Below are positions 1-11,933 of a stretch of 64,000 nt of DNA, in pieces (position 1 is the stretch's first letter; each line of letters begins with the position of its first letter). The translations under genes and the position numbers were made by a program. The notes below the pieces were generated by a model. It saw only the letters and a program-made list of their open reading frames with translations. It searched no databases and was not told the origin of the DNA. Source of the stretch: Acanthococcus lagerstroemiae (taxonomy: Eukaryota > Arthropoda > Insecta > Hemiptera > Eriococcidae); NCBI GenBank assembly GCA_031841125.1, contig CM063107.1:60709814-60773813 (forward strand). Direction: 5' to 3'.

Positions 1-1660
1 GGATATGGAACCGAATCCAATTCACTGATAAATATTTGGACTCGGCATCCTGACAGACCAAACACACAGTTCATTCAGCCTCAAGCCCTCAACAGATCAG
101 AAATAAAATGCCAACTGGGAGACTACAAAGTATGCGAGCAACATATGTGAACAGAGCGGACAGACGCACATTCACAGCTATGGGTATTTCAGATAAGTTT
201 CATCATTGCGTCAACCCTGGCAGTTATTTGCACAAAATAAACATATCACTCACTTTAACAAATTTTTGTAGCCTATGTGCGGAAGATTTCTTCTTGGTTC
301 AGTTCAGAGACAAGGCACAGTAAATTGTATATCTTGCAGAGTATTCGACACATGGGCATGTGATATATTACATTCTTGGCCTCTCCTGTAATATATACAT
401 CATACAAAATAACATCATAATCAGTAAATTTACCAAAGACAACTTGAAAAATAGTAGTTCCCATTTATTGAATTGGACGAACTATAGATATTTCTTTCAT
501 CTTTCTGGAGATTGAACGGGTACCTCCCAAAAAAATCAATGGCTTAGGGATAAAAAAATATATAAGAGGCACCTAACCAACATTTCTAATTGTATGTCAA
601 TTTGAACAGCAACAAATAAGAAACTGATCAAAATAATTTAAGTACCAAATTTGGAACAATATCTAAATTATAAAGAGATTTTGGTTTTAATGAAGCAAGG
701 CACTAGTCAGTTCAGGGATAAAATACTGTTATAAACGCATTTAGGAACTCCCATATCAAAATTATGAAGAATATTTTAAGTTTAGACACTCTCAATATCC
801 ACAAATGCATATAGCATTTTGTTAGATTTTATTTAAAAGAAGAACAATATAATCAGTCTATGAATTCAACAGAAGATAAGATTTACTGAGATTTGCACCA
901 AGCTTGCAGAGGATTACAGCTTCAGAACAAGAGCTTTGATTTCTGTTGAAATTTGATTCAGGGAAGTAGGATTTAAAGCTTACCTGTTTTTATTACCAGT
1001 TTGTGTTTTTTTTTTCACTTCTAATAATTGACTTTGATTTTGTTTTGATGACTATTACTTACTATCCGCACTCCATCGGCTAAACACAATCAACATAAAT
1101 ATATACTATTTGAACACGGATACAACCCATTTAAATTCATTACTTTTTCATTCATTCATCCGTCAGCTGATTCATGAATCATAATTTTCGATCAGAAGTG
1201 TTAATAATTATTTTCAAAGTGTTATCAAATAATTACCTAATTTTAAGCTTCATAATTTCCATAGATTCCCATGGTATCAATAGAAGAATGAAATTATAGT
1301 CCAGATAAGGTATCAAAAACTCTGAGACAGACCACAGACTAATAATGCGTTCACGAGTTCAATTTTGCAACCAATCACATATCGCCACTTCCTGAGAACG
1401 TGCGCTGCTGCGTCTTTAACACGTTCAGTGTGAATTTCTTACTTCCCTTTTCCCCTGTGATGCCGCCATGTCTATGGGTTTTTGATACTCGTATCTGGAA
1501 CGGACTATAGAGGATTGATAACATCATGATAAGTATATAAAGAATGAAAATCATAAAGGACTTTAGTATAGGGAAATTACACGCTCTTAAAGGTCCTTTA
1601 TACATTACATTTGATTGAATGGAAAATGGAAACCACAACATGTAATTCAGTTGAAGCGCT
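1..1660 (-). pseudogene. Inverted, decayed duplicate of the RasGAP (GAP1/RASA3-type) 5' region
   Basis: Read on the minus strand, this segment follows the plus-strand RasGAP 5' region at 58.2-59.56 kb. An exon-2 equivalent at 385-254 keeps the acceptor (ttacag), the GEAKN start, the QEEIFRT stretch and the GTGAGTG donor. Small insertions (about 2, 5 and 5 bases) break the frame, and a TAG follows EEIFRT. The exon-1 equivalent near 1066-1008 has lost the ATG but keeps the flanking GATGGAGTGCGG and TCAATTATTAGAA. Homology continues into the downstream intron to position 1 and upstream to about 1660, where the match includes the CCTTTAAGAGCGTGTAATT stretch. Intronic and upstream DNA are both copied, so this is a segmental duplication and not a retrocopy. 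It probably continues past the left edge of the window. Confidence 0.82.
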
Positions 1661-2059
1661 TCGTAAAAGAAGAGCCTTTGTCTCAAATTTGCATTGATCA
1701 AAGGCCCTTCTTCCATTCTTTCACGTAGCGTTTCAATTAAGTAGATAAAACCATAACAAATCAGGAACCATTGAGCAATGAGTACTGAATAATCCCTTCT
1801 TCCACATAGGTTTATGAAGAACCAATGATTATTGTATTGGTAAACATTATTGGTTGCTGAATGCTGATACCCCACTAATTCTAATTGGGATGTTGACCTG
1901 AGTTTCCAAAGTTGGTATCCCTGCCGGTAATAACGAGGTGATAAGGTATATAAGAGGGATGATTTCACGAAATCATCCCCTTTCAATTCTTATCAGTTGT
2001 TCTCGCCATTGTCACCATACCACAATACTAGCGCTACCTAGGTGAGGTTAACATCCCAG

Positions 2060-2245
2060 TTGGACGCTGTTGAGCGTAAGGGAATCAACCAACATTTGTA
2101 AACAAAATGAGTTATTAGTATATTTTTGGAAAGAGCATAAAAAGTAGAATTTTTCAAAATTGGACCCCCAATTCAAAAATGTGTACTGTCGTTGAAAAAA
2201 GCTAATCAGTAAACGCTGCTGTGTCATATAGTTTCTACATGGCGT
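2060..2245 (+). mobile_element. Partial GGACGCTGTT-family MITE
   Basis: It starts TTGGACGCTGTT and shares its interior (AAATGAGTTATTAGTAT, GGAAAGAGCATAAAAAGTAG, TCATATAGTTTCTACATGG) with the complete copy at 11934-12185. The right terminal inverted repeat is missing. Confidence 0.7.
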
Positions 2246-4296
2246 TTATGACTGCAGTTAGCATAGTTTCTAGCTCTCTAGGCATGTGCAGCAAGAAAAT
2301 GGGCTTAGGCTTAACCACTTCTTGCACTGTGTCCTCCGCATAACACTTTGGTTATAGTTCCGCTTCCGTTTCTCCTCGCTGCTATTAATAAGACTGTTAA
2401 CCAGTTTTCTATAAATTTGTTTAGAAGTTTACTTTGAAAGGGTGTAAATTTCACGAAAACGCGCGCTCTCCTTGATTTATGAAGTCGTTCGTTGTAAACG
2501 AATTTCGCGACGGGTCGTGGCTTCGTTTTTATCAGTTTTAATTATTAATTACATGCATGACGTACTTATTTTGGAGCGTTTATTTCCAACCGAAGTGACG
2601 CGACGGTTATGGAATTCTAAATCATAACGCAAATAAAACATTTTCAGTGCTGCTTTCACAAAGGGAGTATTACTGTCGATACAATGGTGCATCGTTTTAA
2701 TATACCCCCCGTCGTCGGTGAAATGTAATTAAATTCCGCCACCCTGATTATTACTCCGTTACAATAACCGCCAGTAGATTAATAAATCACGGATTGCTCG
2801 CTGCAGTTTAGATATTGTTGGAACAGATAATTATTGTTCGCATAGTTCAAGAAATGCTTTCGAATGCTTCGTTATACTCGGGTACCAGTTTAGGAGCAAT
2901 TAGTTACAAATCAGCCAAATGGTGCAGTTCGAAGAAGCAGCTGATTTTCTCAAGGGTACCATTCTACTAGTCTGAAGTGAAAATCTGAAACAATTCGTGT
3001 ATTTGTGTAAGCATTTTAGGAGAGTTGCTGAAATGCGCTCTGTTAAGTGATTTACCGAGCCACGATTTATTAACAGTACAGAGTAGAAGGTACAATTATG
3101 AACCAAGGTACAAATATGGACGACCCCTCTTCGGGAACTACTGGTAGAGTTCCTGGAAAATTAATTCCAAAACATATGTTTCTAGACATTGAAACAATGG
3201 TTACATTTTTTAGAAGCTGTGTAAAGTTGTTTGCTTTGTTTTTCACCATGTTATCAGCTCACATTGTTAAAATTTTCGAAGTTTTGAAGTTCGAAGATTA
3301 TTGAATATGAAAATTTTGGAAAGAATGAAAGGAAGCAGCAAAAACTCTACTTTATAATGATATTATATCACAAACATATTTACGTTCAGGGTCAAATTTT
3401 TCATTTTCTGTTGAAAAAAAAAATTAAAGTTAGTATGGGTACCTAAATATGGACAAATGAAATTTATGATCTAAAATTCACATTTTTTCATTCAGGATGA
3501 TTCTGGATGCTGAGAAAGAAAATTCTTATGAAAATAAATGAACGCCGAAAATGATGAAGAGCCGTTCCCGCTAATGTACTCACACTGTAATAACGATAAC
3601 GAAGTAAGTATGAAAAAACCAAATATTAACAGAGATTGAGAATACTTTATCAGCGAAGTATTGCGTGCAGATAATCAAGATAGCAGATATGGAAGCGACT
3701 GGAGTGGATTCAATGTACTGGGAAGTGTCAAGAGCGGGCTCATATCGAATGTTAGGAGTGGGAAAAGGATTTTCAGGTTTGTGAATACTGTTTGTAAGTA
3801 CTTAGGTATAATTTTTTTTTTTTGTAATAAAACATATTTTTGATGATTTTTTTGAATTTTTCAAGGTGGTTCATATTTATACCAGGTCCATAGTTAAGTC
3901 TCAATTTTCAATTTCACAAAGATTGCGGTAGTGAAGAACTTACGACGTTGAGATAAATTTTTTTTTAATCCATAGACTTGACTACAAGGGCCGTATTTAC
4001 GTATGGACAACATAGGCACGTGCTTAGGGCGACAGATGTTGGAGGGGCGGCAAATTTTCAACACTTTTTTTAAATCTATGTATTCATTAGGAAAACAGAA
4101 AGAAAAACACAAAAATCTGAGGAGGGATGTGGACGAACATCTGAAGGGATGGCAATTTTTATTCTGCCTAGAGATGCGAGAATTCTAAATCCGGCCCTAT
4201 CTATATGTCTCACCTTTTGACACATTGTTCATTAATATCGAATAATTTTGGAACAAGTTATTGAAAGTAAGTGTGGTCTATAATTATACCTTTTAC
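2246..4296. other. Intergenic; possible short spliced open segments, no recognised gene
   Basis: No known protein family was recognised. A short open frame at 3098-3304 (+) begins MNQGTNMDD and ends in a hydrophobic stretch. A second frame opens at about 3550 (MNAENDEEPF...) and meets a consensus-like donor GTAAGTATG at 3604. A third open stretch, 3614-3783, contains ADMEATGVDSMYWEVSRAGS and looks protein-like. The phases do not join cleanly, so these may be remnants of an exon cluster, transposon coding debris or chance. Confidence 0.25.
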
Positions 4297-4815
4297 TCCA
4301 GGACTGTCATTGTGTGGCCAAGTGGTAACGTGCAGGTTTCGCAATCCTTGCATCTCGGGTATGAGTCCCACCAACACCGAAAAATTAGTGATATTCTAAT
4401 ACCCCATTAACAGCCTAGCAACCAAAGCGACTGCAGTATCACAGTCGAGGTGAGAGCGTAGCGCATCCTGTAACCCCTGCCAGTTCACTCGAACAAGGCA
4501 TTACAATCGCAGGGTGTGTTACTACCAGAACAGAAAGATTGGAGCTGTGCATGTGTACGTTATGGACAACTTACTCAATGTCGTGAAACACGCGGCTAGT
4601 AAGCAAACTGCGGATGCGTACTCTTAGGCATAGAGAAGAGAAACGTAACGAAACCATGGGGAAAGCAACGGCAAACTATCCTAACTAACTTGCCCAGGAA
4701 ACAGCGACCGCCAACGTCCGGTGTTGCCTAAAGAACTCTAGGGCTGGTTTGGTATGGTTCCTGTTGAGCCGAACACTAGACTAAATAAAACTGCGGCAAG
4801 ACTTGTAGAATAAAC
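4297..4815 (+). mobile_element. tRNA-derived SINE, family 2, near full length
   Basis: The head contains a pol III A-box-like TGGCCAAGTGG at about 4316 and a B-box-like GGTATGAGTCCC about 45 bases later, spaced as in a tRNA. A body of about 400 bp follows, with no open frame. Part of the body is found inverted at 12690-12916 with strong similarity (for example ACACGGTGGCTAGTAAGC-like and CAGAAAGATTGG stretches). The head-body layout indicates a SINE and not a functional tRNA gene, because no clean acceptor stem is visible. Confidence 0.6.
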
Positions 4816-5490
4816 AGAAATGAAAACATTTCTCAGATGTTTGAAATTGTGCTCACTATAAAGTGATACACGAGTAAGAAAATGAGGGCAAAATTTTATC
4901 AGAAGCATTCAGTACTTGAGAGTTGCCCAAGAAGCTCAGAGTTCAACATAGTCCTAAGAGCAATTTTCAATTTTGCTTTTAAAAATAAATTCTAGAAGTA
5001 GAGTTTAGTCATAAAAAGTTATTCAAATAGCAAAATATGTTCATAGTAGTCTGTTCGGTAAACACATCAATAAATTTCAGGAAAGAAAAAAAAACAGAGG
5101 GTAGTAAACTTTATCATTGTTAAAAAATACATCTATCCATTGAATTTTTTCATTTTCCTTTCTCTTCGGTGGAGATACTTATGTCCAAGCAAGTAGAATA
5201 AAATGAAAACAGGTTTCGCAAGCAAAGATTTTTTGCGGAAAACTGTTAAAAATTGATTCCCATTCCTTCCCACGCAAGTAGTGCTTTTTTTGGAGACGGG
5301 AAGGGAGTCTTTAAAGTCCCAATTCAGTTTTTTGTACAAAAAATCTCGGGAACTATCAAATTTACGAGAAAAAAAAATGGAGACTGCAGACGGGCTGCAA
5401 CACCACGGCTGCAGACTGTAGTCACGCAAGGCGCAGCTAAGATCAAGATCAGTGAGTACATGGCTGGAAGAAAAATTAATTTTCATGGAA
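4816..5490. other. Intergenic, nothing recognised
   Basis: AT-rich sequence without a supported gene. Overlapping frames on both strands near 5130-5500 show no family signature. Short repeats of the CAGACTGTAGTCACGCAG type begin near 5410. Confidence 0.4.
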
Positions 5491-6070
5491 ATGGCAACCC
5501 CTGAACTAAATTGTCACCATGAAGAGCTAAATCATACGGACTGGTTTCGTGTCGGGGGGGGGTGGAAATTTCTATTCACAACATGGCTGCAGACTGCAGT
5601 CGTGCAGCAACAACACGGCTGCAGACTGTAGTCGTGCAGGACCCAGCAAATGTCAACCACTGAATTCGTGTCGGGGGAGCGTTACGAGGGGAGCGTTACA
5701 GTTTTCGCTCAAGTATACCCAGTAGTAAAAGCATGTGAGGAGCTCAGAATCAAAACTCATATTTGCCATTTCACTTCAAAGGCGCAAATAGGCAAAATAC
5801 TGTACACGAGTGCAGGAATACCTTTGCTGCGCCTGTGAATGTGCGATATGTATAACATACTCCATGTTCACTGGCACAGCAAAGATATTTCTGCACCCGT
5901 GTACAGTATTTTGCCAATTTGCGCCCTTGAAGTGAAATAGCAAATGTGAGTTTTGATTCTGAGCTCCTCATATATATGCTAAAATAAATTTCCATGGAAA
6001 CGTCAACCACTGAATTCGTGTCGGGGGAGCGTTACGGTTTTCGTTACGTTTTTCGCTACGTTTTCCGTCA
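5490..6070. repeat. Direct repeats enclosing a ~110-bp inverted repeat
   Basis: A direct repeat reading roughly TCAACCACTGAATTCGTGTC plus GGGGGAGCGTTACG occurs at about 5652 and 6003, with a related partial copy near 5540. Between the two main copies, an inverted repeat has arms at about 5738-5846 and 5868-5976. Both arms run from GAGCTCAGAATCAAAACTCA through a shared CACTTCAA-GGCGCAAAT stretch to TTTGCTG. The arrangement resembles a small foldback element inside a duplicated target or repeat unit. Confidence 0.65.
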
Positions 6071-6476
6071 TGGTTTTGCTCAAATATACCCAGTAGTAAA
6101 AGCATATAAAATGCTAAAAAAATAATAGAACCAAAAGGATGTTCTCGGGAAAATTTTGCATAGGAAAGGTTTCTATCAATTATTTCTCTACTCGTCCAGA
6201 AATGTCCCAGTCAAGGGGTCAAACTGACCCTTTATACTACTCTGCATTCAGTGCTGGTCAACCTGGAGGAAATGGTTTTTTGACATTTTTACAATGTCAC
6301 CGAGTTTTATAAGCAGCAAGGCTCCTAATTACTCTCAAATCCGTCTCTCGATATCCTCATAAACCAATCTCTGAAAATTTTCCTCCTCCTTTTCCCCCAG
6401 CTTTAGGTATGAAATTTTGAAAATTGTGTTTTTTGTTTCACTACTTCGGAAGGACATTAAAAATACTGGATTTCCC

Positions 6477-6770
6477 GATGCCCAGTTAGTTACCCTCTAG
6501 TTACCCGCGGAAAAGTTACCCATTTGCAACCCCCGGTCAACCTCAGATTACTCAGAAACCCATCAGTTGCCCTTAGTTCCCCTTTAGTTACCCGGATAAC
6601 TGGCAGGATTTTGCGCATCCCGATACGCAGTCAGTTACCCTCTAGTTACCCGTGGAAAGGTTATACCCATTTTCAACCCTCGGTTGCCCTCAGGTTACCC
6701 ACAAACCGGCCAGTTCCCCTTGGTTCCCCTTTAGTTACCCAGGTAACTGGCGGGATTTTGCGCATCGGGT
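6477..6770 (+). repeat. Two-copy tandem repeat, ~145-bp unit (GTTACCC-rich)
   Basis: Two adjacent copies each contain CAGTTAGTTACCCTCTAGTT-like sequence, CCCCTTTAGTTACCC, and the ending AACTGGC(A/G)GGATTTTGCGC. The unit is itself rich in the submotif AGTTACCC. The open frames through it are repeat-derived. Confidence 0.8.
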
Positions 6771-6839
6771 TCTTGCGTTCCAAAAGCTCAGCAGGCGGAG
6801 AAAATAGCATATTAAATGTAGGGGTTTCGAAATTCCTGA

Positions 6840-7250
6840 ATAATATTACTTTGGTGATAAATTCGAAATCGTGAGAGGTAAAATTTTGACACAAAACAAC
6901 ACGGGTTTCAATTTGTAGGTTTTGAAGGTCGCTGAACTCGTTTTTGATCTCGATTTTACCCTAAAATGAAAATTGTGGTACCGGGAGAGGAGGGGGAATT
7001 TGACAAAAAACAATATAGATATCATTTCACAGGTTTCAAAAGTTTCTGACATTGTGACATAATTTTCCTTTCAAAATTAAAATTATGACACCTAGGGGAG
7101 AATGGCGTGGAAGAAAGTTGACATGATCATTTTGTAATTTTTGAAGGTCACTAAACCCCTTTTTAAACACAGATTTCGGACTGAAATCCAGACAACGAAT
7201 TTGGACCCAGTGGTCGGAATCGAGCATCTGGGTAGGGAGGGACACATTAT
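6840..7250 (+). repeat. Degenerate tandem array, ~110-bp unit, about three copies
   Basis: Units are recognisable by TTTTGAAGGTCGCTGAAC at about 6924, TTTCAAAAGTTTCTGACATT at about 7035 and TTTTTGAAGGTCACTAAAC at about 7140. Each is followed by an AT-rich stretch with AAAATTAAAATT(A)TGA(C/T)ACC-like sequence and a G-rich block. Confidence 0.55.
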
Positions 7251-7259
7251 ATTACTTCC

Positions 7260-8140
7260 TTTACACCTGTATGAGTCGAGGGGACTGTCTTCTGCCTCTC
7301 GGTTCCGGTACCTCTAGTTACGCTTATCGCAAACTAAAGGCTACATAAGTTCTTAAATATTATATAAGGATTCCTTCATAGTTAACTATTTTATACTACA
7401 TAGCGGAAACTATATTCAAGTTAGCACCCACCAGCTTTCATCAGTACACGCTGACGATTATCGCGTGGTTTTCTTGGGTTCCTAGAAATATATTTCGAGC
7501 ATTTTAAAAATTAAGTGAAATATTTTGCAAACTTTTTAATATAAAAGTTTTATCTCATCTCTTGTGTCCCGAGTTCAAATTAATTCAACATTAAAAAAAT
7601 GAAACTACAAAAAAAAACTGAGAAAAGGAATTTGCACACCGTTGAAAAAAAAAAATTAAAAGGTACATCGATTTTGTCTCGAGTATATATAGGCTTGCCC
7701 GCAGCCTTTTCCTGAAAATAACTTTTGTTGGGGATAAAAGAAGTTCTTCTCGTACATTTTACAAAGTTACAACCCAGTTTTGTCTTTCTCGCTCTTTCTT
7801 ACGATTGCTTGCTTTTTAGTTTTCCCTGGAATAAGAACGTCCCACGTACAACCCGATAACCTGAATTGTGCTGGCGACAAAACACAAGCAATTTAATTTA
7901 CAACGGCGATGGCCATTTCCCGATAGTGTAATATTGCAGATGCATATAAAGTTCTCATGCGAGATTCGGAAAGGACTCTCGAATGTTATGCGCCAGCTGG
8001 ATTTGAGTTCTTGAGTCCTCAATCCACCATTAGGATGTGGATCTTATTATACAAGGTGTGTCATGAAATACCTTCCATTTTTTTCTCTTTTTATTTTGCA
8101 GTCGAATCGGAAGTCGGGCAAATGGTCATCTTCAAGAACT
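7260..8140. other. Intergenic, nothing recognised
   Basis: AT-rich sequence. There is no exon-like open frame with family similarity, no RNA gene and no clear mobile element. Confidence 0.4.
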
Positions 8141-9430
8141 AAAGTCTATTTTTTTAATTAAAAAATTTTCTCCCTTTTGAAGAGAGGCTTAGACGTTCCA
8201 AGAACTTCGGAATTTTAAATGGAAACATATCGGAAAAAAGGATCGAAATAGGGGTATTTTGGGTCACTGAGTTCGAAAATGCAATCAAATTACCTGCCTG
8301 ACAAAGACTCAGAGACTTTCTCCTTCCAGAGTCCAATTTGACTCGGTTGCACCGGAGTAAGGTTTTTTTTTAGAATTCTATCAAATTCTTGATCTTATAC
8401 TGGTTTTAATTCCGAAATTGAAATTTTACCCCTCAAATGAACGAAATCAACCCAACCTAGAAAATTTAGTAAATTATCAAAATAGGGATATTTTGGCTCG
8501 CTAAGTCCGAAATGAAATTAGATTTTCGATCTGCCTCAATTTGTCCCCAAATTTGACTTTTCCCTTTCCAAGGGACCAGTTTGACTTGGCCGAAAAAATT
8601 TAAACAGGATATTGGGATAGGGATTTCGGGAGTCACTGAGCTGGAAAATTCTATCAAATTTCTGAGCCCGTCGCGATTTAGGTCCTACATATTAAATTTG
8701 ATCCCTTCAGATGGGTAAACTTACTTCAACTTAGAAAACTAAAAGCAAAGTATAATAACCGGGTTTATATGAGTCGCTGAGTTAAAAAAAAAATCAGTTA
8801 CATGTTCGATTCAACTTAAGTTGGTATTCCACATCCGACCCTTCCTCCTGTAAAGAAGCCTATTTGACTGCTGAAAAAACTGAACCAGGTGTTGGGTCGC
8901 TAATTTCGAAAATTCAGTGTGATTGCAGATCTGACCTCGAAATCATGAGACTCAAATTTGACACCTTCAGTTAGACACAACTAGCCCAACTTAAAAAACT
9001 GAACAAAGTATTAGTATAGAATTTAAAAAAAAAAATCTCCAAGTCCAAAAATGTGCAATCAGATTTTTCGTTTTACCCAGACTGGTGCCTCATAGGTGAC
9101 TTCTACTTCAGGGAGTCCAGTTTGACTTTGCAGAAAAATTTAAATAAGTTACCAGATGGGAGTTTCTTGTGCCGTTGAGTTCAAAAATTTGATCAGATTT
9201 CTTGGTTCACTCCAGATTCGCACCACGTAGCTGACTTTTCCTTCTTCAAAAAAAAATCCCTTTGCCAAAAAATTGAAACCGTGAATCGAAAGAGCGTTTT
9301 CCGGGTCGCTTAGTAAACCCAATCCTCAATTTGGCTTTCAAAATTCAAATTTCAAACTTAGAATGAATAGAATCGGCTAGACTCATGAAAATTGAACCAT
9401 CGACATTAAATTAAAGTGTATCATGAACTC
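8140..9430 (+). repeat. Degenerate ~135-bp satellite-like tandem array, about nine units
   Basis: The anchor motif GGGTCACTGAGTTCGAAAAT and its variants recurs at about 8261, 8494, 8630, 8771, 8894, 9032, 9170 and 9303, mostly 123-141 bp apart. One anchor between 8261 and 8494 is too degraded to place. The anchor is followed by (CAATCA)AATTT-like sequence, then a block like CAGTTTGACTTTGC(A/C)GAAAAA. Copies are highly diverged, so the array is old. Confidence 0.7.
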
Positions 9431-10828
9431 TCCCCTTCCCACCATCATCGTTATTAGGAAGTCAAGTTGGATCGAAATTAGATGAATGGATATCTCCAAG
9501 TGCTGAGGTTTAATTTTAGTAAATTTCCCCTCCAAGAAAGCAGGGTTGCACTTCCACAAAATTTGGAACTTCAAATCGTATTCGGGTCTAGAAAATCTGA
9601 ATTTTCGTACCTGAAGTTAGATAATATTTTGGTAAGAAAATCGTCCATTTCCTCCTCTAAATGGGTAAATTTCGTTTCATAAAAACACACACACATTTTT
9701 AAACATTTCCATACAAAGTAAGTACCCATTGTTTTCTGTAATGCAAACAACCCTAACGAGAGGGGGAGAGAGAAAGGGGGAAATACTCCGGGCCCAGACT
9801 TTCAGGCGGGCCCGATATTTTTAAAAGGCCTGCATTTCAACGCTTATGGTTACATCACACTGTAAATCAAATCAGCAATCGCTCTCTTTACACCATGAAA
9901 GAAACCTCTTATCCCGTAACATATAATAATTTTTTCCCATCTGACAAAAGAACAAAATGAACAGGAAGGAGAGGGGACCCCGCGGAAATTCCCTTCAGGC
10001 CCTCTTTTTCTCTCTGTGGGGCTGAATGCAGAAAGGAAAACACAGTGCCGTTTATTCCAAAAACGTAAAGAAATTCTGTTCTTCTCTTACTTTTGTCGTT
10101 AAGAGAAAAATAATGATTCTCTCGTTTGAGAAAAGTGAAAAGGAAATGTTCCTCAATGTCTTTGAAAAAAGAAACGGTTTTATTCTTAGAAGAGAGAAAC
10201 GAAATCCTCTATTTTTTTCAAGTAAAAGGTAAACTGTGGTTTCCAGTGTGCATTATGAAATGCGTCCTCACTTAGTGTAAAAATAGTTTTAAATGAGCGG
10301 TTTTTTTTTTTTTTTTTAATTAGAAGAAATTTATCCATTCAGAGAAGAAAGTAGACCATTTTTTAATCAAAATATTGTCCAACTTCAGGCACAAAAATTC
10401 GGATCTCCGTGGCTCAAATATGACTTGAAGTTCAAATTTTGTGGGACGATCCAGCCCTCCTTTCTGAAAGTGGAAGTTTATTCATCACGAAATATGACTG
10501 TAACACTTGGAGACGCCAGTCTGCAAATTTTAATCTAACTTGACTTCCTAATAAATCGCCCAATTTTTGAGACAAATTCAAATCAGTTGTCGAAATTGAG
10601 CTAGAGTTATTTTCTGATCAATTTTAATAACATTTTTGAGCGTATCTCAGAAATGGAACTCCGCCGTCAAATATGAACAACGAATTTGATCTCAGCGTAA
10701 GAAATTGAATAGAAAACAATCGTGAACTCAAAATTTTTGATTTTTGAAATTTTGAAAATTTCTCTAGATAAATCATGTTTGTTTCGGGACGAAAAAATTT
10801 TCGAAGAGCTTCGGTGTTGCAACCTAGT
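9430..10828. other. Intergenic, diffuse relatives of the 135-bp repeat
   Basis: AT-rich DNA. Stretches near 10390-10680 vaguely recall the ~135-bp repeat. A frame at 10026-10232 has lysine-rich low-complexity content and no recognisable family. Confidence 0.35.
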
Positions 10829-11046
10829 TTTCTTTTTCTTATTTGCTCTCAACTCGAGCCCTGGAATCCGCCCTTTCGAGCATTGCTTCAAAGACGCCGA
10901 GGAGGCTGTTAGTCTGTCTTAGCCCTCTTCCCTTCTGGCTAAAAAAACAGCCTAGATTGAAATCTGGCGAGTTGCTACATGGGTTCGAACCCGGAACCTC
11001 CGGATTCTGAGACCAACGCGCTATCCACTCGGCCAACCAGACACTA
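10829..11046 (-). mobile_element. tRNA-derived SINE, family 1, copy with intact head
   Basis: On the minus strand the head reads GGTTGGCCGAGTGGATAGCG (A box) and, after TCTCAGAATCCGGAGGTTCC, GGTTCGAACCC (B box), as in a tRNA. The loop would carry CAG, a leucine-like anticodon. A 130-bp body and an A-rich tail (AAATAAGAAAAAGAAAA on the minus strand) follow. A second copy at 23790-24005 shares the whole body. The head lacks a paired acceptor stem and the long body is shared between copies, so this is a SINE and not a tRNA gene. Confidence 0.8.
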
Positions 11047-11139
11047 ATTACTCAATTTTTCATGAAACGGAAGGGGGCATTCCATGGTGCACTCTAATCT
11101 AATGTATGGTTTAATTTTATTGAGTGCAGCTGATTTTAT

Positions 11140-11600
11140 TCATTCTAAGTTTGAAATTTGAATTCTGGAAGTCAAATGGAGATCAGATCGTAAAACCTGA
11201 AGAGGTTGAATAAGCGACCCAGAAAAACGTTCTTCTGATACATGGTTCAATTTTTCGGCAAAGACGAATTTGTTTTTTTGAAGGAGGACAAGTCAAGTAT
11301 GAGGTACGAATCTAAAGCGAATCTGTTCACACTTTTGAATTCAATGACCCAAAAAAAACTCCCATCCGATAACTAGTTCAGTTTTTTCAGCGAAGTCAAA
11401 TCGGCCCCTTACGAGAAGAGGAAGTCTAATGTGGACCCAAATCTTGGTCGCATTAAAAATTTTACAAAATTTTCAATCTCGGCGGTCCAATTTACCCCTG
11501 TTTTAATATTTTTTCGATATGTTTTTATTTCAAATTCCAAAGTTGGAAGCAAATCCCAACGCTTCTTTGGTGAGAAGAAAAAATGTTTTCATTCCGAAAT
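11140..11600 (-). repeat. Inverted block of the ~135-bp satellite-like repeat
   Basis: Read on the minus strand it contains GGGTCGCTTATTCAAC-like and GGGTCATTGAATTCAAAAGT anchors about 128 bp apart. Each is preceded by the AAAAAACTGAACTAGTTATC / GAAAAATTGAACCATG-type block seen in the forward array at 8140-9430. Confidence 0.55.
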
Positions 11601-11734
11601 ATACCAGGTCTTAGTTCTAGAAGATGTCCATTTGTCTCATTTCGAATCGGCTTCGCAATAAAGAATCAGCAATGGGGGTCATTTTACGACATATTTTGTA
11701 CAAATAAAGCTCGCTAACTCTAGTGTAATTAACA

Positions 11735-11839
11735 CGCCATTTTGAATCCAACAGTACCCGTCGATGCCGAATTGACTACGCGGTACGCTTCGTATAGTCG
11801 GATTCGGCATCCACGGGCGCAGCTAAATTCAAAATGGCG
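11735..11839. mobile_element. Palindromic CGCCATTTTGA-family MITE, copy 1
   Basis: It begins CGCCATTTTGAATCC and ends TTCAAAATGGCG. The interior arms (CGTCGATGCCGAATTGACTA and its complement) meet at an ACGCGGTACGC-like centre. Related copies lie at 28624-28797 and 33714-33825. Confidence 0.8.
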
Positions 11840-11933
11840 TACGGTTCCATTCGGGTTCAAACGCTCTAGTATAAGTAGAAATATGTGAACAATGAATATG
11901 TACGATTGCAATTTGGGGAGAAATAAGGAATAA

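Noticed and set aside
1375..1986. 203-codon minus-strand open frame
   Set aside because: It overlaps the upstream part of the RasGAP inverted duplicate. Part of it aligns with non-coding DNA upstream of the live gene at 58.2-58.3 kb, and it matches no known family.
6524..6894. Open frames on both strands
   Set aside because: They run through the GTTACCC-rich tandem repeat, and periodicity explains the openness.
10975..11046. tRNA-Leu gene (minus strand)
   Set aside because: A and B boxes are present, but there is no paired acceptor stem and the sequence continues into a body shared with 23790-24005, so it is a SINE head.
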